From an uncultured Ruminococcus sp. (GTDB lineage Bacteria > Bacillota > Clostridia > Lachnospirales > Lachnospiraceae), in NCBI GenBank assembly GCA_900066355.1, contig FMEL01000017.1:1870-65869 (forward strand): a stretch of DNA of 64,000 bases, written 5' to 3'. The translations under genes and the position numbers were made by a program. The notes under the pieces are model-generated. The model searched no databases, was not told where the DNA came from, and was given only the letters and a program-made list of their open reading frames with translations. Of this stretch, positions 8,853 through 17,227 are shown in pieces (the stretch's first letter is position 1; every line of letters starts with the position of its first letter).

Positions 8853-9436
8853 TGTGGAAAAAAATGGCTGGTCGGCTTTTTGAACTACAAAGCAGGAATG
8901 GGATTCTTGAAGAGAAAGACCGCAGGCTGTATGAATATGCTTACGGCGTACTGCTGGGCAGGGTGGTAATATACCTTATCATCGTCATACTTGGCATCAT
9001 AACGGGGAATTGGATGGAGATGATAGTCTTTTTATTGCCCTTTACTGTTTTAAGGCAGTATGCCGGAGGGATTCATTTGGAAAAGGCAGGGGGCTGCATG
9101 GCTGTTTCCGGTATCCTTGTCCTTCTATGCAGTCTGTATCTGGCGTCTGCTCCGGCTGTAATATGGCAAATGCGGATCATATGGTTTGTCGCGGTTGGCG
9201 TTATATTTATCATGACGCCGGTAGATGCCAGCAGCAAGAAGTTGGATGCGAAAGAGAAAAAAGTTTATGGGATGCGCGCGAGGGTAATTTTAGTTATTGA
9301 ATGCGCGATAGCAGGTGTTTTTTCTGTGATTGGATATTCCCTGATCGTAAACGGGATTATGGTAGCGCATATTGTTTTGGCGTCTGGTTTAATATTAGGA
9401 TGGACCAAAATTTTTTTTGATAAAGAGTTAGAGTGA
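8852..9436 (+). CDS. agrB: AgrB-like peptide-processing membrane protease
   Basis: A 194-residue polytopic membrane protein. The catalytic pair of AgrB enzymes is visible as His and Cys in GGIHLEKAGGC near residues 74-84, flanked by LRQYAGG, and several hydrophobic segments follow. AgrB cuts AgrD and forms its thiolactone before export. Start GTG 8852 overlaps the agrD stop; ATG 8864 is an alternative. The NRPS operon begins about 100 bp downstream on the same strand with no terminator seen between. Confidence 0.9.
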   Translation: MWKKMAGRLFELQSRNGILEEKDRRLYEYAYGVLLGRVVIYLIIVILGIITGNWMEMIVFLLPFTVLRQYAGGIHLEKAGGCMAVSGILVLLCSLYLASAPAVIWQMRIIWFVAVGVIFIMTPVDASSKKLDAKEKKVYGMRARVILVIECAIAGVFSVIGYSLIVNGIMVAHIVLASGLILGWTKIFFDKELE

Positions 9437-9533
9437 ACTAATCCATGATAGGAATAAGAAATACCTGGGAAAAGCGTATTGCAAAAGGATGATAAACAGA
9501 ACAAAAAGAACATGATACAAGAGGAATATAAAA

Positions 9534-10280
9534 GTGAATTTGAAATTGATAAAAAATACAGAAAATATCAACAAAGAGAAAATAACCTTGTTCTGCCTGC
9601 CGTTTGCAGGAGGCGGCGCGTCTGCTTATAATCAGTGGGCGAAAAAGATGCAGGGAAAAGTAACGGTATGTCCAGTCCAGCTTCCGGGAAGGGAAGAACG
9701 GATCATGGAGAAACCGTATATAGATATGCCGGTTATGTTAGATGATCTGGAAGAGGCTGTAAGAGAGGTTGTGGACGGACCGTATGCCTTATGGGGGCAC
9801 AGTATGGGCGGGAAGATCTCCTATGAGCTGGAAAAGCGATTGGAGGCAGAGGGATATAGAGCGAAATACCTGTTTATTTCCGGCAGCCGGATTCCCAGCA
9901 TTCCGGAACCGAAGCCAATCTATCATCTTCCGGATGAAGCGTTTAAGAGGGAACTGGGAAGATTTGAAGGGACGCCAAAAGAGATACTAGAGAATCAGGA
10001 ATTGTTGGATTTCTTTCTGCCTATGCTGCGGGCGGATTTTACCATGGATGAAACGTATTATGATAAAGCGGGAGTAGTGCTGCATACACCTATCTCTGCA
10101 TTTGGCGGAGAAAAGGACGGTGAAGCGGATGAGAGTGCAATCTGTGAATGGGGAAAGTATACGGATAATGATTTTGACTACCGAATATTTCCGGGAGGGC
10201 ATTTTTATCTGCGGGATTACGAAGACGAAGTAATAAGTGAGGTTGAGAGACCGCTTCAGGGAATGAAAAATGGAGGTTAA
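9534..10280 (+). CDS. Type II thioesterase of the NRPS locus
   Basis: A 248-residue alpha/beta hydrolase of the TEII family. The N-terminal FCLPFAGGGASAY and LPGREER motifs, the nucleophile Ser90 in WGHSMGGK, and a C-terminal His in FPGGHFYL are present. TEII enzymes hydrolyse wrong or stalled acyl groups from carrier proteins. GTG 9534 is the start, with AGAGGAA upstream. The end overlaps the PPTase gene by 11 bp, so the two are translationally coupled. It opens the biosynthetic operon. Confidence 0.9.
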   Translation: MNLKLIKNTENINKEKITLFCLPFAGGGASAYNQWAKKMQGKVTVCPVQLPGREERIMEKPYIDMPVMLDDLEEAVREVVDGPYALWGHSMGGKISYELEKRLEAEGYRAKYLFISGSRIPSIPEPKPIYHLPDEAFKRELGRFEGTPKEILENQELLDFFLPMLRADFTMDETYYDKAGVVLHTPISAFGGEKDGEADESAICEWGKYTDNDFDYRIFPGGHFYLRDYEDEVISEVERPLQGMKNGG

Positions 10281-10968
10281 ACGATGCGGGGAGAAGGAAT
10301 TTCTGTCAGCAGACAAACTTCGTATCCGTGAAAATGAGATACATATATGGTGCATCTGTTGGCCGGAAATGACAGATTTCTGGAAGAATCATGAATATAT
10401 CCTGAGTGAGCAGGAGTCGGAGCAAGCCGGAAAGTTCCGCTTTCCTGAAGACAGGATGCGTTATATTGCCGGGAAACTTATCGTGCGAATTCTCTTGAAA
10501 AGATACTTAGATGTGGAAACAGTTGATTTTTCTGTCAATGAACTGGGTAAGCCTTATCATAAAGAAATCGCAGGAAAGCAGACAGTCAATTTTAATATTT
10601 CGCATTCGGGGGAATTCATACTGGAGGGATTCGCTGTCGGAATGGATATCGGAGTGGATGTGCAGGAAATGGCAGGATGCCCGGATTACAGGGAGATAGC
10701 CGGGAATTTCTATACGGCAGAAGAAGCGGAAGATGTAATAAATGAGGGACCGGAACTGTTTTTCCAGTATTGGGCGGCGAAAGAAGCGTATGTAAAAGCG
10801 ATCGGTATTGGATTGGGAAGAGGAATGGATTTCTTCTCTGTCAGAAACGGGGAAATTACAGAAAAAGGCAGGAAAGGCCAGGGATGGCATTTGTATCCAG
10901 TAAAGATTGAGGGATATGCTGCGTATGTGGCGGCGCATAAGAAAGGAGACAAATCAAATGAGTTATAA
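10270..10968 (+). CDS. Sfp-type 4'-phosphopantetheinyl transferase
   Basis: A 232-residue enzyme that attaches the phosphopantetheine arm to the carrier protein domains encoded downstream. Family motifs are seen: FNISHSGE, the metal-binding GVDVQEM, FYTAEEAE, and YWAAKEAYVKAIGIGLG. It overlaps its neighbours on both sides (11 bp each), showing tight operon packing. Confidence 0.92.
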   Translation: MEVKRCGEKEFLSADKLRIRENEIHIWCICWPEMTDFWKNHEYILSEQESEQAGKFRFPEDRMRYIAGKLIVRILLKRYLDVETVDFSVNELGKPYHKEIAGKQTVNFNISHSGEFILEGFAVGMDIGVDVQEMAGCPDYREIAGNFYTAEEAEDVINEGPELFFQYWAAKEAYVKAIGIGLGRGMDFFSVRNGEITEKGRKGQGWHLYPVKIEGYAAYVAAHKKGDKSNEL

Positions 10969-12547
10969 GAAGGATATGAGCAAATACGAGCATCTGGAAG
11001 GATGGGAACGATGCGGCTTTGGAGAGCAGCTTGATAAGTGGGCGGAAAAATATGGAGAAAGAACTGCGGTCACGGACAGCGAAGACGAGATCAGTTATAT
11101 GGAATTAAAGCAAAAAGCAGATTGTCTTGCGGCAGCTTTTCTGCGTAAAGGGATTTTAAAGGGAGACAAAGTGCTTGTGCAGCTTCCGAATAGGATTTCT
11201 TTTGTGATCGTGTTTTTTGCGCTTTCCAAGATTGGGGCGGTGCCAATCATGATGCTGCCGGCCCACAGGGAGGCGGAACTGGAAGGAATTATTGAACTGG
11301 CAAAGCCGGCCGCTTATATTGTGGTGGAGAAATATCTGGGATTTTCATATGTGCCGATGGCAAATGCGATGAAAGAGAAATATTCATGTATCCGGCATAT
11401 ATTTGTAGATAGCGAATCCGGGGATATCAGTGGAATGATTGCGGAAACGTGTGGAGAAAATGGAGCATTTCCGGCTGTGGATGGGTATGAAACGGCGGTG
11501 CTTTTGCTGTCCGGCGGGACGACAGGGGTTCCGAAACTAATTCCGCGCACCCATACGGATTATATGTATAATGCCCGCATGTCCGCGAAGAGATGCCGCT
11601 TGGATAGCAGTGACGTTTATCTGGCGTCTCTTCCGGTAGCTCATAATTTCCCATTATGCTGCCCGGGGCTTTTAGGCACGCTGGACGTGGGAGGAAAAGT
11701 TGTGCTTGCGTCTGCGACCAGCCCAGATGATATCCTTGACGCAATTACAGAGGAAGGTGTCACGATAACGGCATTGGTTCCTGCTATGGTTACTGTGTGC
11801 ATGGAAATGCTGGAATGGGATGAAGATTATGATATATCCAGCCTGCGGATTTTGCAGGTGGGCGGCGCAATGCTGGAAGATTCCCTTGCGGATAAGATCA
11901 TTGAAGAATGGCCGTGTAAACTGATGCAGGTATTTGGTACGGCGGAGGGGCTACTGTCCTTTACTAGCCCGGAGGATGAAGGTTCCCTGATCGCAAGATG
12001 TCAGGGAACTCCGGTGTCTCCTGCGGATGAAGTGAAGATTGTGGATGAAGAAGATAAGGCCGTACCGGAAGGAGTTTTTGGGGAATTATTATCCAGAGGC
12101 CCGTATACGATTGATGGTTATTATATGGCGGAGGAAGCAAATAAAAAGAGCTTTACGCCGGACGGGTTTTACCGGACGGGCGATAAAGCTATGTGGACGA
12201 AAGACAGAAGGTTACGTTTGGGCGGGAGAATCAAAGAGCAGATTAACCGCGCCGGAGAAAAGATCATGCCTTCAGAGATTGAAGCTTACCTTTGCAGGCA
12301 TTCGAAAATCAAAGAGGCAGCCGTTGTCGGCGTTCCGGATGAAACCCTTGGAAACCGGATATGTGCATTCCTTGTGACCGATGATGAAGCCGGGATCGAT
12401 TTGCAGGAAATCCACAGGTTCCTGCGGGAAATAGGCGTTGCGGCGTATAAAATGCCGGATCAGATAGAACGGGTAGAGACATGGCCGCTGACCAGCGTAG
12501 GAAAAATAGATAAGAAAGCATTAGAACGGATGGCGCAGGAAAAATAG
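10958..12547 (+). CDS. Aryl-acid AMP ligase (salicylate or 2,3-dihydroxybenzoate)
   Basis: A 529-residue adenylating enzyme of the EntE/DhbE/YbtE/PchD group, which activates a hydroxybenzoate and loads it on an aryl carrier protein. Motifs: LLSGGTTGVPKLIPRTH (P-loop), AHNFPLCCPG, GTAEGLLSFTSPED, GFYRTGDK, GRIKEQINRAGEKI and the catalytic Lys in SVGKIDKK. In DhbE the pocket reads HNFPLSS; here Cys235 replaces the second Ser, a change I recall from salicylate-activating enzymes, so salicylate is favoured. ATG 10958 is chosen for its AAAGGAGAC site. No salicylate or DHB synthase is encoded in the window. Confidence 0.9.
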   Translation: MSYKKDMSKYEHLEGWERCGFGEQLDKWAEKYGERTAVTDSEDEISYMELKQKADCLAAAFLRKGILKGDKVLVQLPNRISFVIVFFALSKIGAVPIMMLPAHREAELEGIIELAKPAAYIVVEKYLGFSYVPMANAMKEKYSCIRHIFVDSESGDISGMIAETCGENGAFPAVDGYETAVLLLSGGTTGVPKLIPRTHTDYMYNARMSAKRCRLDSSDVYLASLPVAHNFPLCCPGLLGTLDVGGKVVLASATSPDDILDAITEEGVTITALVPAMVTVCMEMLEWDEDYDISSLRILQVGGAMLEDSLADKIIEEWPCKLMQVFGTAEGLLSFTSPEDEGSLIARCQGTPVSPADEVKIVDEEDKAVPEGVFGELLSRGPYTIDGYYMAEEANKKSFTPDGFYRTGDKAMWTKDRRLRLGGRIKEQINRAGEKIMPSEIEAYLCRHSKIKEAAVVGVPDETLGNRICAFLVTDDEAGIDLQEIHRFLREIGVAAYKMPDQIERVETWPLTSVGKIDKKALERMAQEK

Positions 12548-12561
12548 AAGGAGACAGAATC

Positions 12562-15500
12562 ATGGAATATATAGAGATAAAGGAACAGATCAAACAAAAG
12601 CTGCCGGTAGCCAGAGATTTGGGGGATTCCGAAAATCTGCTGGAGCTTGGGCTTTCATCCCTGACGATCATGCGTCTGGTAAACCAGTGGAGAAAACAGG
12701 GGGTTAAGGTTTCATTCGGTTCATTGATGGAAAATCCTACCCTTGAAGGCTGGTGGGCGCTGATCCAGCGCAGCATGAAGAAAAAAGCGGGCAAAAAACG
12801 GGCGCAAAAATCTAAGATAACGCCGGAAAAGGATATGAAACAGCCGTTTCCTTTAACAGACGTACAGTATGCATATTGGGTTGGCAGGGATGAAGAACAG
12901 GCTCTTGGAGGAATAGACTGTCATGCGTATTTAGAGTTTGATGGGGGAAATATAGATCCGGAGCGTCTGGAAAAAGCATGGAATGTGCTGCAGTATCATC
13001 ATCCCATGCTGCGTGCCTGCTTTTTGGAAGATGGGACACAGAAAATCCTGGATAAGCCGTATTGTGAAAAAATAAAGGTTCATGATTTTTCACGGATGTC
13101 ATCTGAGGAAGCAGAGGCAATGGCAGTATCTGTCAGAGAACGTTTATCCCATCGGAAGCTAAAGATCGAGGAAGGCGAAGTGGCAGGAATAGAGCTTACG
13201 CTTTTTCCTGAAAATAGGGCACGCATGCACGTGGATATGGCACTTTTGGTTGCCGATGTACAGAGTTTGCAGATCTTATTGAGGGATTTGGCGGCTGCCT
13301 ATCGCGGAGAAAGCCTTCCGGCAGAATCAAAAGGGTGGAATTTTGCTTCTTATCTGGAACGGCAGAAAGAGGAAGATAAGGAAGAGAGAAACAATGCAGA
13401 AGGATACTGGAAAAAACGCTTGGAGCATTTGCCGAAAGGGCCAGGCCTGCCACTGGCAAAACGGCCGCAGGAAGTGACAAAGACTGTATTCAACCGCAGG
13501 ATTGTAAGGATTGGCAAGGAAGAGTGGGCTCATCTGCAAGTACGGGCAAAGGAATACCAGACAACTCCGGCAATGGTTCTTCTTACTGCATATGCAACGG
13601 TTTTGGAACGGTGGAGCAGGAATCATCGTTTCCTTATTAATATTCCATTTTTTAACCGGAAAACAGAGCAGCAGGGATTGGAAGACGTGATAGCAGATTT
13701 CACTACACTGTTATTGCTGGAGATTGACTGCGAAGGGAATCCGACGTTTGCAGAATTGCTAGACAGGATTCAGAAGCAGCTCCATGAGGATATGAAGTAT
13801 ACGGCATATTCCGGCGTGCAAGTCCAGAGAGACCTTGCACAGATGTATGGAGACGCATCGGCAGTGGCGCCGGTTGTTTTTGCCTGCAATCTGGGAACGC
13901 CGTTGGTAAATGATACGTTCCGGAAAGAACTGGGGCAGTTTTCCTATATGATTTCCCAAACGCCGCAGGTGTGGAATGACTTCCAGAGTTATGAAGATGA
14001 AAATGGCGTACAGCTTACATGGGACAGCGTGGATAAGTTATTCCCGGAGAATATGATCCCGGATATGCTGGAGTGTTTTGAGAATCTTCTGCATGAATTG
14101 GGAAAGAAGGACTGGAATCAGCGATTTGATGTGCTTCCTGAAAAAAGAAAAAGAGAAATTGAAGATACAGCGCGTACAAGAGTGCCGGAGCGTGTGGAAT
14201 GCCTGCATTGGGCTGTTATGAACCATGCGGAAGTTTGCCCGGAAGATATTGCGCTTATTGATGCGGGAAGCGGAAGATCGGTTTCCTATGGGGAATTAAA
14301 AGCACGGGCGACAGCAGTGGCGGCAGGGATTTCAGAAAAGGATATTAAGGGAGTCCCGGTTGCACTTACCCTGCCGCGCGGGATAGAACAGATCGAGACG
14401 GCATTAGGAATTTTGCTTTCCGGAAATTCATACCTTCCGGTCAGCTTAAGCCAGCCTAAAGATCGGAGAGCGTTAATCCATGAGAAGACGGGAGTCCGCT
14501 ATGTGGTCACGAATCGGGAATTATCCGAAAAACTGGACTGGCCGGAAGGTACGGAAATCCTTGTGATGGAAGGTATGGAAGAGGGACAGGAAAATGTGAG
14601 ACTGCCAGAGGTGTCGCCGAAGGACAGCGCCTATATCATCATGACGTCAGGCTCTACAGGTGTTCCGAAGGGTGTAGAGATTGCGCATGAAAGCGCATGG
14701 AATACGGTTCAGGATATTAATGAAAAGTACCATGTGACAAGTGCAGATCGGGCGCTGGCTGTATCAGCTATGGATTTTGACCTGTCGGTATATGATGTTT
14801 TTGGAATTCTAGGCGCAGGAGGAACATTGGTATTGCTTCCAGAGCAGGAGAGAAGGAATGCGGATTACTGGCTGGAACAAGTGTTGAAATATCAGATTAC
14901 CGTTTGGAATTCAGTGCCGGTGCTTCTGGATATGCTTTTGATACGGGCGGAATCCATGAAACAGAAACTGCCGATCAGGGCGGTTATGCTTTCCGGAGAT
15001 TGGATTGGGATGGATCTCCCGCAGAGGGTTGCGGCATGGACAGAGGATTGCCAGTTTGTCGCTATGGGAGGAGCTACAGAGGCAAGTATCTGGTCCAATT
15101 ATCAGAATGTTACCCTGCCGATGCCGAAAAACTGGAAATCTATTCCTTATGGAAAGCCACTCAGATATCAGGCATATCGTGTTGTGGATGAGTATGGAAG
15201 GGATTGCCCTTACTGGGCAGAAGGCGAACTCTGGATTGGCGGTTTTGGTGTAGCAAAAGGATATAGGGGAGATTCTGCGCTTACGGGGCAGAAATTTATC
15301 ACAGATCAGTATGGAAGATGGTATCGGACCGGTGATCTCGGAAGAATCTGGGATGATGAGACAATTGAATTTTTGGGAAGAAAAGACCATCAGGTAAAGA
15401 TCCGTGGACACAGGATTGAATTGGGAGAAATTGAACATGCTATTCAGGAGTTTCCGGGTGTGGCTCATGCAGTTGTTGATACAGTTAGTGATGGTCATGG

Positions 15501-17103
15501 CAATAAAACGCTGGCTGCTTATATCGGAGCGCCGCTGCAGGAAGATTCTAAAGTTACAACGTATTTGTACGGCACAGATATCTTTGGCGGGGGCTGGAAA
15601 GAACTGAAGGATGATGTCAGCAATTGGCAGATGCAGCAGGAACGGAAGACAGCATACAAAAATTTCCTTGCCTATGCAGACCAGAGATGTGTACAGCTTA
15701 TGCTGGAGACACTCATAGAGTTAGGCGTTTTTGTATCAGAGAAGGAAGTTCTTTCGCAGAAGGAAATTTTTGAAAAAGGGAGCATTACGGAAACACAGAA
15801 GAATACTGTGGCAAGATGGTTGGAAATTTTAAAGAAGGAAGGAATCCTGAGAGAAGAGGACGGCAGACTATCGCGTACCGGGAAGGAAGTAGCTGTACCG
15901 GAAAAAGCTGGAGATGCGGAAACGTATTTTAAGAAACTGAAGCCGTATCTGAAGCATATGGTTACTGGGAATGAAGTTCCGCTGGATGTATTTTATCAGA
16001 AAGATTCGGCGCTGGCTCCGAATATGTTGCTTCGGAGGATTCCGGGTTACGAGGAGACCGTGGAAAGACTGGTGCAGGAATTAAAACTTCTGATAGAAGG
16101 GCGCAGGAAAGAACCACTCCAGATTATAGAGATTGGGACAAGGGATGCTGCAATTACAAGACAGATTTTAAATGTGCTGGAAGATGTAAGTGTGGCGTAT
16201 ACATATGTGGATTCTTCAAAATATTTTCTGCAGGAAGCGGAGAAAGAGCTTGCGGGATATGAAAGAGTCGAGTTTGAAATGCTGAATCTGGAAGAAAGCA
16301 TGGACAAGCAGCAGATGGCTCTGCATAGTTATGACGTCGTGATATCGGTAAATGCTTTGCATAGAAATATTGACGCTGTGGATGCGGTAAAGAAAGTAGC
16401 GGAATTACTGAAGCCAAATGGGATATTGTTAATGACAGATCTTGTGGTAAGGACATATCTTCAGGAGCTTACAGCAACTTTTTTGGAAAATGGTTTCGCA
16501 GATATTCGGGACAAGAGAAAAGAAGCGGGGATGGTTACCCCAGATTGTCTGCTGTGGAGAGAATGCTTATCAGAGGCAGGATTAGGCCAGGACATTGTTG
16601 TAACAGAAGAATATGGGAGATGTATATGCTGCAGTAGGCAGCAGGCATCTGTCTTGTCCTATTATGATGGAGCACTTAGGGAATATCTGTCGGAAAAGCT
16701 GCCGGAGTATATGGTTCCCCAAAACTATCATTTTATGGCACAGCTTCCAACATTGTCCAATGGAAAGATTAACCGGAAAAAATTACGGGAAGATTTTAAA
16801 GAAGAAACTTCGGTTATCAGATTTTCAAAAGCAGTAACGGAGACAGAAGAAAAACTTTTGGATATTTGGAAACGAATGTTTGGTTATGAAAATTTAGGGA
16901 CTGAAGATAATTATTTTGTTTTAGGTGGTGATTCATTAATAGCAACCAAATTGATTTCAGATATTCAGAAAGAATTTGGCTGTAAAATTATGATTAGTGA
17001 TATTTTTGAAAATGTTACGATAAAATTATTGGCTCAAAAGATAGATTTAGTAAGACAAAATGTCATTATGGAAGATATCGAGATGGAGTGTGGAGAAATT
17101 TAA
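12562..17103 (+). CDS. NRPS: ArCP-Cy-A(Cys)-[MT-like]-PCP
   Basis: A 1513-residue NRPS with the domain order of PchE. An aryl carrier domain (LELGLSSL, Ser33) comes first; then a heterocyclization-type domain (about 94-530) beginning PLTDVQYAYWVGR. Its DxxxxD motif is changed to A227-LLVA-D232. The A domain (about 545-975) has FDLSVYD, ITVWNSVP, MLSGDW and GGATEASIW, giving a specificity code close to the Cys code of PchE/HMWP2. About 360 residues of methyltransferase-like sequence are inserted between A8 and A10, but motif I reads EIGTRDAA, without the glycine-rich SAM loop, as expected for the epimerase-like insert of PchE. The terminal PCP has GGDSL (Ser1458). Base composition drops sharply near 16800, just before the PCP. 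Confidence 0.92.
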   Translation: MEYIEIKEQIKQKLPVARDLGDSENLLELGLSSLTIMRLVNQWRKQGVKVSFGSLMENPTLEGWWALIQRSMKKKAGKKRAQKSKITPEKDMKQPFPLTDVQYAYWVGRDEEQALGGIDCHAYLEFDGGNIDPERLEKAWNVLQYHHPMLRACFLEDGTQKILDKPYCEKIKVHDFSRMSSEEAEAMAVSVRERLSHRKLKIEEGEVAGIELTLFPENRARMHVDMALLVADVQSLQILLRDLAAAYRGESLPAESKGWNFASYLERQKEEDKEERNNAEGYWKKRLEHLPKGPGLPLAKRPQEVTKTVFNRRIVRIGKEEWAHLQVRAKEYQTTPAMVLLTAYATVLERWSRNHRFLINIPFFNRKTEQQGLEDVIADFTTLLLLEIDCEGNPTFAELLDRIQKQLHEDMKYTAYSGVQVQRDLAQMYGDASAVAPVVFACNLGTPLVNDTFRKELGQFSYMISQTPQVWNDFQSYEDENGVQLTWDSVDKLFPENMIPDMLECFENLLHELGKKDWNQRFDVLPEKRKREIEDTARTRVPERVECLHWAVMNHAEVCPEDIALIDAGSGRSVSYGELKARATAVAAGISEKDIKGVPVALTLPRGIEQIETALGILLSGNSYLPVSLSQPKDRRALIHEKTGVRYVVTNRELSEKLDWPEGTEILVMEGMEEGQENVRLPEVSPKDSAYIIMTSGSTGVPKGVEIAHESAWNTVQDINEKYHVTSADRALAVSAMDFDLSVYDVFGILGAGGTLVLLPEQERRNADYWLEQVLKYQITVWNSVPVLLDMLLIRAESMKQKLPIRAVMLSGDWIGMDLPQRVAAWTEDCQFVAMGGATEASIWSNYQNVTLPMPKNWKSIPYGKPLRYQAYRVVDEYGRDCPYWAEGELWIGGFGVAKGYRGDSALTGQKFITDQYGRWYRTGDLGRIWDDETIEFLGRKDHQVKIRGHRIELGEIEHAIQEFPGVAHAVVDTVSDGHGNKTLAAYIGAPLQEDSKVTTYLYGTDIFGGGWKELKDDVSNWQMQQERKTAYKNFLAYADQRCVQLMLETLIELGVFVSEKEVLSQKEIFEKGSITETQKNTVARWLEILKKEGILREEDGRLSRTGKEVAVPEKAGDAETYFKKLKPYLKHMVTGNEVPLDVFYQKDSALAPNMLLRRIPGYEETVERLVQELKLLIEGRRKEPLQIIEIGTRDAAITRQILNVLEDVSVAYTYVDSSKYFLQEAEKELAGYERVEFEMLNLEESMDKQQMALHSYDVVISVNALHRNIDAVDAVKKVAELLKPNGILLMTDLVVRTYLQELTATFLENGFADIRDKRKEAGMVTPDCLLWRECLSEAGLGQDIVVTEEYGRCICCSRQQASVLSYYDGALREYLSEKLPEYMVPQNYHFMAQLPTLSNGKINRKKLREDFKEETSVIRFSKAVTETEEKLLDIWKRMFGYENLGTEDNYFVLGGDSLIATKLISDIQKEFGCKIMISDIFENVTIKLLAQKIDLVRQNVIMEDIEMECGEI

Positions 17104-17158
17104 CATTGTCAAATCTGTTTTTTAGTATATTTCATAATGAAAAATAGCTCGCATTTTT

Positions 17159-17205
17159 AGGGGCAAATTACGAGTATTAGATATTGAGGAGTGTAACTTG
17201 TCCCT
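17159..17205 (+). terminator. Hairpin before the reductase-methyltransferase gene
   Basis: AGGGGCAAATTAC at 17159-17171 pairs with GTAACTTGTCCCT at 17193-17205 with two G-T pairs, followed by ATTTTATT. It may be a weak terminator or attenuator dividing the operon. Confidence 0.4.
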
Positions 17206-17227
17206 ATTTTATTGAGAAGGTGAGAAA

